Assembly: GCF_004362395.1 (NCBI RefSeq)
Contig: NZ_SNWE01000010.1
Span: 1-64,000, forward strand
Source: Salegentibacter sp. 24
Lineage (GTDB): Bacteria > Bacteroidota > Bacteroidia > Flavobacteriales > Flavobacteriaceae
Length of the DNA: 64,000 nt
Direction of reading: 5' to 3'
In this document: piece after piece, positions 8,679 through 17,436 of the stretch
How the letters are laid out: each line of letters begins with the position of its first letter
Position numbering within the stretch: the first letter of the stretch is position 1
Notes under the pieces: generated by a model
Databases searched by the model: none
What the model was told of the DNA's origin: nothing
The model's input: the letters and a program-made list of their open reading frames with translations, nothing else
Translations under genes and position numbers: made by a program

Positions 8679-10618
8679 GTGCGCCGTGCATGGTGTATCA
8701 CTTGACGGTGAAAGTCCGTTATGAGGGTTTATAGCTACCTATCATTAGCCAATTGCAAGGGTGTCCACCGCGAGGTGGAATCTGAAGGAAGCCGGCGGCA
8801 AAGTTCTGGTCCGAGGGACACGAACATCATATAAGGCATATCTGGTCTGGATGAACTTACATTGCAAAGCAAAGTCCTAAAGCTATACGGAAGGCCAGAA
8901 GGTGTAAATGATGCGGATATATGGAACGAAGGTGATATGTCTTACCGCGGGAGATCTCACAGACATAGCGGAATAATATGCTATGGTTGAAATAAGATTT
9001 ACTGTGAGAAGTCAGCTGACGTCGTAGTACCCAGAGCTAACGAGGTGCATAAACTGCACAGGTCTCACAACTGGGGAAGGACTGAATCTTAAGAAGTAAG
9101 AAGTAAATGACTGTTACCTTATGAAGGGAAGAATGCAGAAAATATCGACAGATACCTGGCTGCAAAAGGATAGGGCGGAACCCGAAAGCTATGCAGCAGG
9201 GCAGACCTACATGAGGATAACTGAAAACAACCTTACTGATGTTACTACTTTAGAAGATGGACTATTAGAAAAAATCCTGTCTCCCTCCAATCTGAACCGG
9301 GCCTTTAAGAAGGTCCTGAGCAACAAAGGGAAAGGAGGAGTGGACAAGATGGAAATCGATGACTTAAAGAACCATCTTGTGGAAAACAGGGATGAACTAT
9401 TACGATCTATCAGGGACGGTAGATATCGTCCCAAGCCAGTACGACGGGTAGAAATACCCAAAGAGAATGGTAAGAAACGATTACTTGGTTTGCCCACAGT
9501 GGTAGACAAGGTAATCCAACAAGCTATTACTCAGGTACTCTCTCCTATTTACGAGAAGCAATTCTCTGCCTACAGTTACGGCTTTAGACCCGGTAGAAAT
9601 GCTCATCAGGCACTTAAGAAATGCAGGGATTATATCAGCGACAGTTATATCTATGCTGTTGATATGGACCTGCAGGAATTCTTCGACAAAGTGAGCCACA
9701 GTAAACTTGTGGAGATCTTATCAAGAACGATAAAGGATGGACGGGTAATCTCGCTCATTCACAAGTATCTTGGGGCTGGAGTGATGATCGGGAACAAATT
9801 TGAAGAAACCGAACTGGGGGTTCCTCAAGGAGGCCCTCTAAGTCCACTGATGAGCAACGTAATGCTGAATGAGTTGGACAAGGAACTCCAAAGAAGGGGG
9901 CACCGCTTCGTCCGCTACGCGGACGATCTGATGATCGTCTGCAAAAGTAAGCGAAGCGCGGAGCGGACGCTAAGGAATATTATTCCTTTTATCGAGGATA
10001 AGTTATTCCTGAAAGTGAATAAGGGGAAAACCAATGTGTCTAGTATCTTTAAGACTAAATTCCTCGGATACACCTTCTACCGATATAAAGGAAAAGGCAG
10101 ACTTCGAGCCCACCCTAGCAGTATCCAAAAGATGAAACAGCGGTTAAAACAGCTTACATCAAGGAGCAACGGGTGGGGTGAGGCCAGACGAAAGGAGGCG
10201 CTCAACCAATTTATCAGAGGTTGGGTGAACTACTTTAAACTGGCTGATATGAAAAGTTTAATGCAGAAAGTAGACCTATGGTATCGCAGACGGTTACGAA
10301 TGTGTATCTGGAAAAGATGGAAACTCATACGAACCCGACTAAGGAATCTCCGAAAATTAGGGATATCCAACTCTAAAGCGCTAAAACTTGCTTCAACAAG
10401 AAAAGGATACTGGAAAATATCAGGAACTCCTACGCTTAATGTTGCAATAACCAAAGAGCGCCTAAGAGAAGCGGGGTACACTTTCTTACTGGATTCTTTT
10501 CTAAAGTGGAATACATAAATTAAGAAACCGCTCAGTACGGACCCGTACGCTGAGTGGTGTGAGAGGACAGATAGGGAACAATAATCTTAATAAGATAATC
10601 CCTATCTTCCTACTCGAT
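8679..10618 (+). mobile_element. Group IIC intron, copy 2, abutting copy 1
   Basis: The 5' end GTGCGCC starts at 8679, the base immediately after copy 1 ends. The same IIC phrases recur (CAAGGGTGTCC, GGAATCTGAAGGAAGC, GGACACGAAC). Domain V is at about 10524-10558 (ACCGCTC..GAGTGGT). Domain VI contains GATAGGG/CCCTATC. The 3' end is TACTCGAT at 10611-10618. The two copies differ throughout, including the EBS1-region loops (8861-8880 against 6955-6975), so this is not a recent duplication but two related introns at one site. Confidence 0.92.
9121..10518 (+). CDS. ltrA: Group II intron reverse transcriptase/maturase, copy 2
   Basis: The 465-residue protein is collinear with the copy 1 protein. 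By eye it is roughly four-fifths identical in the RT part and less so in the last 100 residues. It keeps DMDLQEFFD (181-189), GVPQGGPLSP (233-242) and YADD (266-269), then a maturase domain (RRRLRMCIWKRWK, ASTRKGYW), with no HNH domain. The frame is intact. It serves the intron at 8679-10618. Whether one maturase can act on both introns cannot be told from sequence. Confidence 0.93.
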   Translation: MKGRMQKISTDTWLQKDRAEPESYAAGQTYMRITENNLTDVTTLEDGLLEKILSPSNLNRAFKKVLSNKGKGGVDKMEIDDLKNHLVENRDELLRSIRDGRYRPKPVRRVEIPKENGKKRLLGLPTVVDKVIQQAITQVLSPIYEKQFSAYSYGFRPGRNAHQALKKCRDYISDSYIYAVDMDLQEFFDKVSHSKLVEILSRTIKDGRVISLIHKYLGAGVMIGNKFEETELGVPQGGPLSPLMSNVMLNELDKELQRRGHRFVRYADDLMIVCKSKRSAERTLRNIIPFIEDKLFLKVNKGKTNVSSIFKTKFLGYTFYRYKGKGRLRAHPSSIQKMKQRLKQLTSRSNGWGEARRKEALNQFIRGWVNYFKLADMKSLMQKVDLWYRRRLRMCIWKRWKLIRTRLRNLRKLGISNSKALKLASTRKGYWKISGTPTLNVAITKERLREAGYTFLLDSFLKWNT

Positions 10619-10636
10619 TCTTATAAAATACTACTT

Positions 10637-11902
10637 CTACTCTTTACTGGCCATAGCCGCAGAAACTGAAGCAGACAATCTCTTATAAGTTCCATTTTCT
10701 AAGCGTTCTCTAATGGCTGAAAAAGCAACCAGAGTTTCCTCAATATCCTCAAGAGTATGTGATGCCGTAGGAATCATTCTAAGTAAAATGAGTCCTTTAG
10801 GTATTACCGGGTAAACCACTATGGAACAGAAAACTCCGTGATTTTCTCTTAGATCTTTCACCAAAGCCATCGCTTCAGGTATACTTCCCTTTAAGTAAAC
10901 AGGAGTCACACAACTTTGGGTGGTGCCTATATCAAATCCGTTTTCCTTTAGTCCATTTTGAAGTGCGTTTACATTTTCCCATAGCTTTTCTTTAAGCTCT
11001 GGCATTGTTCTTAGCATTTCTAAACGTTTTAATGCGCCAACTACTAGTTGCATTTGCAATGATTTAGCGAACATTTGTGAACGTAAATTATATTTCAGAT
11101 AATCTATAATTTCCTTATCTGCTGCGATGAATGCACCCGTGCTAGCCAAAGATTTTGCGAAAGTCGCAAAGTAAACATCAATATCATCCTGAATTCCTTG
11201 CTCCTCGCCTGCCCCGGCTCCCGTTTTACCGAGCGTTCCAAAGCCATGGGCGTCATCTACAAAAAGTCTAAAATTATATTTTTTCTTAAGTTCAACAATT
11301 TCTTTTAACCTCCCCTGTTCTCCGCGCATTCCAAAAACACCTTCCGAGATCAATAAAATTCCTCCCCCGGTTTGCTCTGCAATTTTAGTAGCCCGTTGCA
11401 GGTTTTTCTCTATACTCTCCAGGTCGTTATGTTTGTAGGTAAAACGTTGACCTAAATGTAATCTTACTCCATCAATAATACAGGCATGTGCATCAACATC
11501 ATATACAATAACATCAGCTTTTGAAACCAAGGCATCAATGGTAGAAACCATTCCTTGATAACCAAAATTAAGCAGGTATGCTGATTGCTTATGAACAAAA
11601 GAAGCTAATTCATCCTGTAATTTTTCATGAAGCTGAGTGTGGCCACTCATCATTCGAGCACCCATGGGGTATGCTGAACCATACTCTGCAGCTGCTTCAG
11701 CATCTACTTTTCTTACTTCTGGATGATTGGCAAGTCCCAGGTAGTCATTAATACTCCAGGTAATTACTTCTTTTCCTCTAAATTTCATTCGGTTGGAAAT
11801 TGGTCCTTCTAGCTTAGGAAATACGAAATACCCTTCTGCCTGTTCTGCCCATTTTCCTAATGGTCCTTTATCCTTATATATTTTATCAAATAAATCCCTC
11901 AT
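10637..11902 (-). CDS. capB: Alpha-oxoamine synthase, probable cysteate fatty-acyltransferase (CapB-like)
   Basis: This 421-residue fold-type I PLP enzyme belongs to the alpha-oxoamine synthase family (serine palmitoyltransferase, KBL, BioF). FVDDAHGFG holds the PLP-binding Asp (DDAHG, 216-220), H139 would stack on PLP, and K250 in FAKSLASTGAF is the Schiff-base lysine. Family members condense an amino acid with an acyl-CoA/ACP. A cystathionine-synthase-like gene lies just upstream on the same strand. The pairing matches the CapA/CapB capnine pathway of gliding Bacteroidota, in which CapB joins cysteate to an iso-fatty acyl-CoA. Serine palmitoyltransferase or 2-amino-3-ketobutyrate CoA ligase remain alternatives. 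It has its own strong promoter. Family firm, substrate inferred. Confidence 0.75.
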   Translation of the reverse strand: MRDLFDKIYKDKGPLGKWAEQAEGYFVFPKLEGPISNRMKFRGKEVITWSINDYLGLANHPEVRKVDAEAAAEYGSAYPMGARMMSGHTQLHEKLQDELASFVHKQSAYLLNFGYQGMVSTIDALVSKADVIVYDVDAHACIIDGVRLHLGQRFTYKHNDLESIEKNLQRATKIAEQTGGGILLISEGVFGMRGEQGRLKEIVELKKKYNFRLFVDDAHGFGTLGKTGAGAGEEQGIQDDIDVYFATFAKSLASTGAFIAADKEIIDYLKYNLRSQMFAKSLQMQLVVGALKRLEMLRTMPELKEKLWENVNALQNGLKENGFDIGTTQSCVTPVYLKGSIPEAMALVKDLRENHGVFCSIVVYPVIPKGLILLRMIPTASHTLEDIEETLVAFSAIRERLENGTYKRLSASVSAAMASKE

Positions 11903-11924
11903 CGATCATTTTTTAGTCGAGCCG

Positions 11925-11957
11925 CAAAAATACTTAAAATTGGCTCAATTGCACAAA
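11925..11957 (-). promoter_or_regulatory. Bacteroidota sigma promoter for capB-like gene
   Basis: On the minus strand TTTG (11957-11954) is followed by 21 bp and then TATTTTTG (11932-11925), a full match to TTTG-N19to21-TAnnTTTG. The start site would be near 11918, leaving a leader of about 16 nt before the ATG at 11902. Confidence 0.8.
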
Positions 11958-11989
11958 GTTATTTTTCTTCCATAAATTCAAATAAAAGA

Positions 11990-12013
11990 AAAGCATCCTG
12001 AAAAGGATGCTTT
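11990..12013 (-). terminator. Terminator after the capA-like gene
   Basis: A perfect 10-bp stem AAAGCATCCT/AGGATGCTTT with a 4-nt loop. On the minus strand it is followed by a T-rich run (TCTTTTATTT). It separates the capA-like gene from the capB-like gene, so despite their proximity they are probably separate transcripts. Confidence 0.75.
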
Positions 12014-12047
12014 ATGGATTTATTTTTGAAGAAATTTCAAACTGTTT

Positions 12048-13088
12048 CTATTTTATAAATTCTATAGGCTGAGCCTCTACTTCATTTTTAGTATCAAAAA
12101 AGCCTTGCTCTTCCATCCACTCATCACTAAATACTTTTCCCATATACCTTGAACCGTGGTCTGGGAAAATCACCACAACTTTACTGTTTTGATCAAACTC
12201 TCCTTCTTCAGCGAGTTGCTTTAAGCCCTGAGTAGCAGCACCACTGGTGTAACCTACAAACAAGCCTTCTGTTTTAGCCAGTTCTCTTGCTGTATGAGCA
12301 CTGTCTTCATCACTAACCTTTATAAAACGATCTATAATTTCAAAGTCCGTTGCAGATGGAATTAGGTTTTTACCTAATCCCTCTATTCTATAAGGATAAA
12401 TTTCACCTGAATCGAATTCTTTGGTTTCGTGATATTTTTTTAAAACAGACCCGTAAGCATCAATTCCTATGACTTTCATTTTTGGGTTCTGTTGTTTTAA
12501 ATATCTTGCAGTTCCCGATATTGTTCCTCCAGTTCCACTACAAGCGACAAGGTGAGTTATTTCTCCTTCGGTTTGTTTCCAAATTTCCGGACCGGTTGAA
12601 TTAAAATGAGCGTCGATATTCAAATCATTAAAATACTGATTGATATACACCGAACCTTTAGTTTCTGAATGTAACCTTTTAGCAACCTGGTAATATGATC
12701 TTGGATCGTCTGCTGAGACATGTGCCGGACAGACATATACCTTGGCGCCCATGGTTTTTAGCATATCAATCTTATCGCTCGATGCCTTAGAACTAACGGC
12801 AAGGATACACTCGTAGCCTTTTATAACACTTACCATAGCTATACTAAAGCCCGTATTTCCTGAAGTGGTTTCTATTATTGTACTTCCTGGTTTAAGAATG
12901 CCTTTTCTCTCAGCTTCTTCAATAATATAGAGGGCAATGCGATCTTTAGCGGAGTGCCCTGGATTAAAGGCTTCTACTTTAGCGAAGAATTCACCTTTAA
13001 ATCCTTGAGTTATTTTGTTGAGTTGAATCAATGGCGTATTGCCAATAAGTTGCAATACGTTATCATATACTTGCAAATCTTCTTTCAT
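12048..13088 (-). CDS. capA: PLP-dependent cystathionine/cysteine synthase family, probable cysteate synthase (CapA-like)
   Basis: This 346-residue fold-type II PLP enzyme has the lysine in [10 protein letters not shown] (K48), the substrate loop TTSGNTG (74-80) and the phosphate-binding loop GTGGT (185-189). No C-terminal CBS pair is present. Cysteine synthases normally read PTGSVKDR, while this protein reads NPGHSAKDR, closer to cystathionine beta-synthase. In capnine producers such an enzyme makes L-cysteate from O-phosphoserine and sulfite. The neighbouring acyltransferase-type PLP enzyme supports that role. A plain cysteine or cystathionine beta-synthase remains possible. The preceding 178 bp contain small hairpins (TTTCGG/CCGAAA at 13151-13166) but no clear promoter. 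Confidence 0.75.
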   Translation of the reverse strand: MKEDLQVYDNVLQLIGNTPLIQLNKITQGFKGEFFAKVEAFNPGHSAKDRIALYIIEEAERKGILKPGSTIIETTSGNTGFSIAMVSVIKGYECILAVSSKASSDKIDMLKTMGAKVYVCPAHVSADDPRSYYQVAKRLHSETKGSVYINQYFNDLNIDAHFNSTGPEIWKQTEGEITHLVACSGTGGTISGTARYLKQQNPKMKVIGIDAYGSVLKKYHETKEFDSGEIYPYRIEGLGKNLIPSATDFEIIDRFIKVSDEDSAHTARELAKTEGLFVGYTSGAATQGLKQLAEEGEFDQNSKVVVIFPDHGSRYMGKVFSDEWMEEQGFFDTKNEVEAQPIEFIK

Positions 13089-13266
13089 AAATCGAAGTTC
13101 TTTACAAAATTTGGGTTAAAAGATTTTGCTCATTTAATGGAGCTTAAAATATTTCGGAAACCCGAAACATTCTTTTTATATATCTCGGGCACCTGTCCCG
13201 GTCAATTTTCACCTACCAAAAAAAACAAGACTGTAAAAACATTCAAATTTAAGGCAAATTTTTTAA

Positions 13267-15354
13267 TTAGTGGTCAATTCCTTCTAAATCCAGTAAAAAT
13301 GCATATTCTTCGGCTACTTCTTTTAAAGCTTCAAAACGACCAGAAGCCCCGCCATGCCCTGCATCCATATTGGTATGAAACAACAATAAATTGTTATCAG
13401 TTTTTAGTTCCCTTAATTTAGCTACCCATTTTGCCGGTTCCCAATATTGAACCTGAGAATCATGCAAACCCGTTGTTACCAGTATATTGGGGTAATCTTG
13501 AGCTGCTACATTATCATAAGGAGAATACTGCAACATATATTCATAGAATTCCCTATTATTGGGGTTTCCCCATTCATCATATTCGCCCGTGGTTAATGGG
13601 ATGCTATCATCTAGCATCGTAGTTACCACATCTACAAAAGGAACTGCGGCAATAACACCATTATAAAGCTGTGGAGCCATATTGATCACTGCCCCCATAA
13701 GCAAACCGCCAGCCGAACCGCCCATAGCGTAAAGATGTTCTGCAGCAGTATATTTTTCCTGAATTAAATACTCTGAAACATCTATATAATCAGTAAAGGT
13801 ATTCATTTTATTAAAAAGCTTACCGTCTTCATACCAATTACGACCCAGATATTCACCACCTCGAATATGAGCAATAGCATAAATAAACCCGCGATCCAAT
13901 AAACTGAGCCTTACCGTTGAAAAATAAGGATCAATGGTCGAGCCATAGGAGCCATAAGCATATTGCAACAGCGGACTATTACCATCCAACTTAGTTTCTT
14001 TTTTATAGACCAAACTGATCGGAATTCTAGTGCCGTCTTTTGCTCTTGCCCATATTCTTTCTGAACGGTAATTGTTTTTGTCAAATTTTTTGTCTAAAAC
14101 TTCCTGTTCTTTTAATACCGTTTTTTCCCGGGTTTCCATATTAAAATCAACCACTGATGTCGGGGTAGTCATTGAATTATAAGTAAATCTTAAGATATCG
14201 GTATTAAATGAAGGGTTTATAGAAGTATATGCAGTATAGGTTTCATTATCAAATGGAATATAATATTCTTGGGAATCATCCCAATGCATCACTTTTATCT
14301 TATTAAGTCCATTATGCCGCTCACTTATAACCAGGTATTTTTTAAAGATATCCACATCTTCCAATAAATAATCTTGGCGGTGTGGAATCACGTCAACCCA
14401 GTTCTCCTTGGTTGTTTTGTCAACAGGAGTTTTCATCAGTTTAAAGTTGGTCGCTCCATCTTTATTGGTCATCACATAAAAGTCGCCTTCATAATGTGCT
14501 ATACTGTATTCTAAACCGCGTTCTCTAGGTTGAAAAACTTTAAAATCCCCGGATGGATCATCCGCCTTTAGAATTCGATATTCTGTTGTTAAAGTACTAT
14601 GACTACCGATGATAATATATTCCTTGGACTTCGATTTATAAACGTAGGTATTAAAAGTTTCATCTTTTTCTTCAAATACCAATTCATCATCAGTGGAATC
14701 AGTTCCCAGAATATGCTTGTAAATTCTATAGGAACGCAGTGTTATTTCGTCTTTTTTAGTGTAGAATAATGTTTTATTATCCGCTGCCCAGGTAGAACCT
14801 CCGGTAGCATTTTCAATTTTATCAGAGTAAATTTCTCCGGTCAGCAAATCCTTGACCTGAATAGTATACTTTCTTCTGCTTAAAGTATCTACTGCAAAAG
14901 CTATCATGTTATTGTTAGGACTCACATTTAATCCGCCAAGGCTGTAATATTCAAAACCTTCGGCCATGTCATTGACATTAAAAAGTAATTCTTCAGGAGC
15001 CTCTAGTTCTCCCTTTTTCCTGGAATAAATAGGGTAATCCTTTCCAGTTTCAAATCGAGTCAAATACCAGTATCCATTAAGTTTATAGGGAACAGATTCA
15101 TCATCTTCCTTAATTCGACCTTTCATTTCTTTGAATAACCGCTTTTGAAAATTCTTAGTGTGGGCAGTTATTCTATGATAGTAATCATTTTCCTGGTTCA
15201 GATAATCAATAACTTCTGGATTATCACGATTATTCATCCAGTAATAATTATCTATTCTCACATCTTGGTGAAATTCCAGGGTTTTTGGTATCTTCTTAGC
15301 TTTTGGCGGTATAATATTTTTTTTCAAATCTGCATTAGTTTTAAGCGCTTGCAA
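13267..15354 (-). CDS. ptrB: S9 family peptidase (oligopeptidase B / protease II type)
   Basis: The product of up to 695 residues has an N-terminal seven-bladed propeller region and a C-terminal alpha/beta hydrolase. The nucleophile serine is in GGSAGG, the catalytic Asp in GLHDSQV, and the His in AGHGGASGR. No signal peptide is visible in this reading. The frame has no ATG near the expected start. The listed start is a TTG at 15354, which overlaps a possible -7 box (TACCTTTG, 15359-15352). If that box is real, the TTG at 15327 is the better start, nine residues shorter, followed by KKNIIPPKAKKIPK, similar to how homologs begin. Enzyme assignment is firm; only the start is uncertain. Confidence 0.88.
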   Translation of the reverse strand: MQALKTNADLKKNIIPPKAKKIPKTLEFHQDVRIDNYYWMNNRDNPEVIDYLNQENDYYHRITAHTKNFQKRLFKEMKGRIKEDDESVPYKLNGYWYLTRFETGKDYPIYSRKKGELEAPEELLFNVNDMAEGFEYYSLGGLNVSPNNNMIAFAVDTLSRRKYTIQVKDLLTGEIYSDKIENATGGSTWAADNKTLFYTKKDEITLRSYRIYKHILGTDSTDDELVFEEKDETFNTYVYKSKSKEYIIIGSHSTLTTEYRILKADDPSGDFKVFQPRERGLEYSIAHYEGDFYVMTNKDGATNFKLMKTPVDKTTKENWVDVIPHRQDYLLEDVDIFKKYLVISERHNGLNKIKVMHWDDSQEYYIPFDNETYTAYTSINPSFNTDILRFTYNSMTTPTSVVDFNMETREKTVLKEQEVLDKKFDKNNYRSERIWARAKDGTRIPISLVYKKETKLDGNSPLLQYAYGSYGSTIDPYFSTVRLSLLDRGFIYAIAHIRGGEYLGRNWYEDGKLFNKMNTFTDYIDVSEYLIQEKYTAAEHLYAMGGSAGGLLMGAVINMAPQLYNGVIAAVPFVDVVTTMLDDSIPLTTGEYDEWGNPNNREFYEYMLQYSPYDNVAAQDYPNILVTTGLHDSQVQYWEPAKWVAKLRELKTDNNLLLFHTNMDAGHGGASGRFEALKEVAEEYAFLLDLEGIDH

Positions 15355-15421
15355 AGGTAATGCTTCCCATTTAAATACATAATAGTCTTTCCATATTAAC
15401 AGGATTAATACTGTAATTTAG

Positions 15422-15429
15422 TATTTTTG
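15422..15429 (+). promoter_or_regulatory. -7 box TATTTTTG upstream of ybaB
   Basis: TATTTTTG fits TAnnTTTG and lies 28 bp before the ATG at 15458, which also has an AAAGGA ribosome-binding-like stretch. No good TTG is seen at the -33 position, so this is a partial match. Confidence 0.4.
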
Positions 15430-15457
15430 TATTTGTTTAATTTTTAAAAAAAGGACT

Positions 15458-15781
15458 ATGTTTGGAGATATGATGGGTATGATGAATAAAATCAAAGAAA
15501 CCCAACAAAAGGTTGAAGAAACTAAAGAACGATTAAAGACAGTAACTATAGAGGAAAAATCTAGCGACGGATTATTAAAAGTGACAATTAGCGCTACACG
15601 TGAAATTAAAAATATTAGTGTTGCTCAGGAACTTATGGATGACAAAGAACAGCTGGAGGATTACCTGGTATTAACCCTGAACAAAGCCATAAGCAGAGCA
15701 TCAGAAATTAATGAAACCGAACTTGCTGCAGTTGCAAAAGATGGAATGCCTGATATCCCTGGATTGGACCAGTTTAAATAA
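15458..15781 (+). CDS. ybaB: YbaB/EbfC family nucleoid-associated protein
   Basis: The 107-residue protein starts [20 protein letters not shown], a Met-rich opening helix typical of YbaB/EbfC. A beta core follows ([19 protein letters not shown]) and then a C-terminal helix with [13 protein letters not shown]. These dimeric proteins bind DNA and can act as nucleoid-associated regulators. In many bacteria ybaB follows dnaX and precedes recR; here it stands alone between the S9 peptidase and a gene-free stretch. Confidence 0.9.
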   Translation: MFGDMMGMMNKIKETQQKVEETKERLKTVTIEEKSSDGLLKVTISATREIKNISVAQELMDDKEQLEDYLVLTLNKAISRASEINETELAAVAKDGMPDIPGLDQFK

Positions 15782-15803
15782 AATATTTGTGTACAGGTAA
15801 CTC

Positions 15804-15841
15804 AAAAAGGGCTGTTTGATTTCAATACGACAGCTCTTTTT
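15804..15841 (+). terminator. Terminator after ybaB
   Basis: AAAAAGGGCTGT pairs with ACAGCTCTTTTT (one G-T pair). The right arm supplies the T tract. A second, weaker hairpin GGCACC/GGTGCC (15966-15988) followed by ATCTTTTT lies further on. The rest of 15842-16105 shows nothing I recognise. Confidence 0.7.
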
Positions 15842-16105
15842 ACTGCGTCACCTTTACTACAGACTACCCACCACTTTTAAAAATATTCTTTTTCCTAAAA
15901 TTGGCTTTTCTGCTGAAAACATTCCATATTTTTATTTAATTTCTGATCTTAACCCATATAAAATTGGCACCCTATCCCTTCTGGTGCCATCTTTTTAGAG
16001 CGTAAATTTTTCATAATTACGCTTTTATTTTTTTTTGTAAGTCAAAATATCCCACCAGCTTGTACCAAAGGTTTTATAGGGCATGATTAAATTTGCCTTA
16101 TCGAA

Positions 16106-17134
16106 TTACAGTTTGATTTGTTTTAGTACTTTCAAAAATTTTTGATGCATAGCTTCAGAATAATCTAAATGGGTGACAATTCTCAGTTTCCCCTGACCCA
16201 TATTACTTATTCTGATATTTTCCTGCTGAAGATTGTTCATAAAAGCGACTTCATCAGAGGTATTTTTTAGATAAAAAATAATGATATTGGTTTCCACTGG
16301 CTCCACTTCACCAACATAACTTGCAGCATCCAGAGTTTCAGCAATATCGGCAGCTCTTTTATGATCTTCAGCCAAACGTTCCACATGGTTATCCAGTGCG
16401 TATATTCCGGCTGCGGCCATAAATCCAACCTGTCGCATGCCACCACCAAGAACTTTCCTTACCCGAATGGCATTTTTCATAATTTCCTTATCCCCAATAA
16501 GTACCGATCCCATGGGAATTCCAAGACCTTTAGAAAGGCATACCGAAATGGTATCAAACAACTTTCCATAATCCTTCGGGTCTTCATTTTTTGCAACCAA
16601 TGCATTAAATAAACGTGCCCCGTCTAAATGCAAGCCAAGTTTATAAGTATTGCATACTTTTCTTACTTCTTTGATTTCCTTTAAATCATAACAGGCGCCA
16701 CCGCCTTTATTAGTAGTGTTTTCCAAACAAACCAATGTGGTTAACGGACTATGGTAAAAGTCGGGAGGATTTATATTTTCTTCTACCTGTGCAGCAGTGA
16801 TCATACCGCGCTCACCATCTATTAATTTACAGGAAACCCCGCTATTGAATGAAGCGCCACCGCCTTCATAATTAAAAACGTGGGCCCATTTATCACATAT
16901 TAGTTGATCAGCAGGTTGGGTGTGCAATTTTATAGCAGCCTGATTGGCCATGCTTCCGGTAGGAAAGAACAAGGCTTCTTCTTTCCCGAACATTTTTGCA
17001 AGTTTATCTTCTAAAGCGTTTACCGTAGGATCTTCCTTATAAACATCGTCACCAACTTCAGCACTCATAATTGCTTTCAACATACCGCTGGTAGGCCGGG
17101 TTACTGTATCACTCCTTAAATCTATTTCTCTCAT
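16106..17134 (-). CDS. ltaE: Low-specificity L-threonine aldolase
   Basis: The 342-residue fold-type I PLP protein begins MREIDLRSDTVTRPTSGMLK, the signature start of the beta-eliminating lyase/threonine aldolase family. It has HLDGARLFNA (PLP Asp) and CLSKGLGIPMGSVLIG (Schiff-base Lys). The enzyme splits threonine or allo-threonine into glycine and acetaldehyde in the cytoplasm. It is divergent from prfB and probably monocistronic. The 302 bp to prfB hold a perfect small hairpin TTTCCGT/ACGGAAA (17151-17168) close to this gene's start, and otherwise nothing recognised. Confidence 0.92.
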   Translation of the reverse strand: MREIDLRSDTVTRPTSGMLKAIMSAEVGDDVYKEDPTVNALEDKLAKMFGKEEALFFPTGSMANQAAIKLHTQPADQLICDKWAHVFNYEGGGASFNSGVSCKLIDGERGMITAAQVEENINPPDFYHSPLTTLVCLENTTNKGGGACYDLKEIKEVRKVCNTYKLGLHLDGARLFNALVAKNEDPKDYGKLFDTISVCLSKGLGIPMGSVLIGDKEIMKNAIRVRKVLGGGMRQVGFMAAAGIYALDNHVERLAEDHKRAADIAETLDAASYVGEVEPVETNIIIFYLKNTSDEVAFMNNLQQENIRISNMGQGKLRIVTHLDYSEAMHQKFLKVLKQIKL

Positions 17135-17436
17135 AAATAAATAATATCATTTTCCGTGAAGACGGAAATTTATCAATTTTAAATTCATTTTTTTTTAATA
17201 TCACTATAGGATCTCCCCTCTTCTATTTTCTATTGATTCCCCGGTAATATTTACTTTTTTAAATTCTTTTTCTGAATTAAATAATTCTATTTAAAAACAG
17301 AGAAACTGAATGCCAGGAAAATAAGTTAGAATCACTTCATACCACAGGTTTTTAGGAAGTCTAAAACTATAAAAATATCGTTAAATACTTTCCTGTCGCA
17401 GTCTTAAATTCTATTTTTACCTTAAAATTTAGTTAT

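Noticed and set aside
13089-13266. A possible riboswitch in the leader of the capA-like gene
   Set aside because: Small hairpins (TTTCGG/CCGAAA and CGGG/CCCG) exist, but they fit no riboswitch consensus that I know.
12954-13421. A 155-codon + strand frame between the capA-like and S9 peptidase genes
   Set aside because: It runs antisense into both genes, has low-complexity Phe/Leu/Lys composition and no start signal. Treated as a shadow.
15816-15998. A 60-codon + strand frame after ybaB
   Set aside because: It begins inside the terminator hairpin and has no coding-like composition or promoter.
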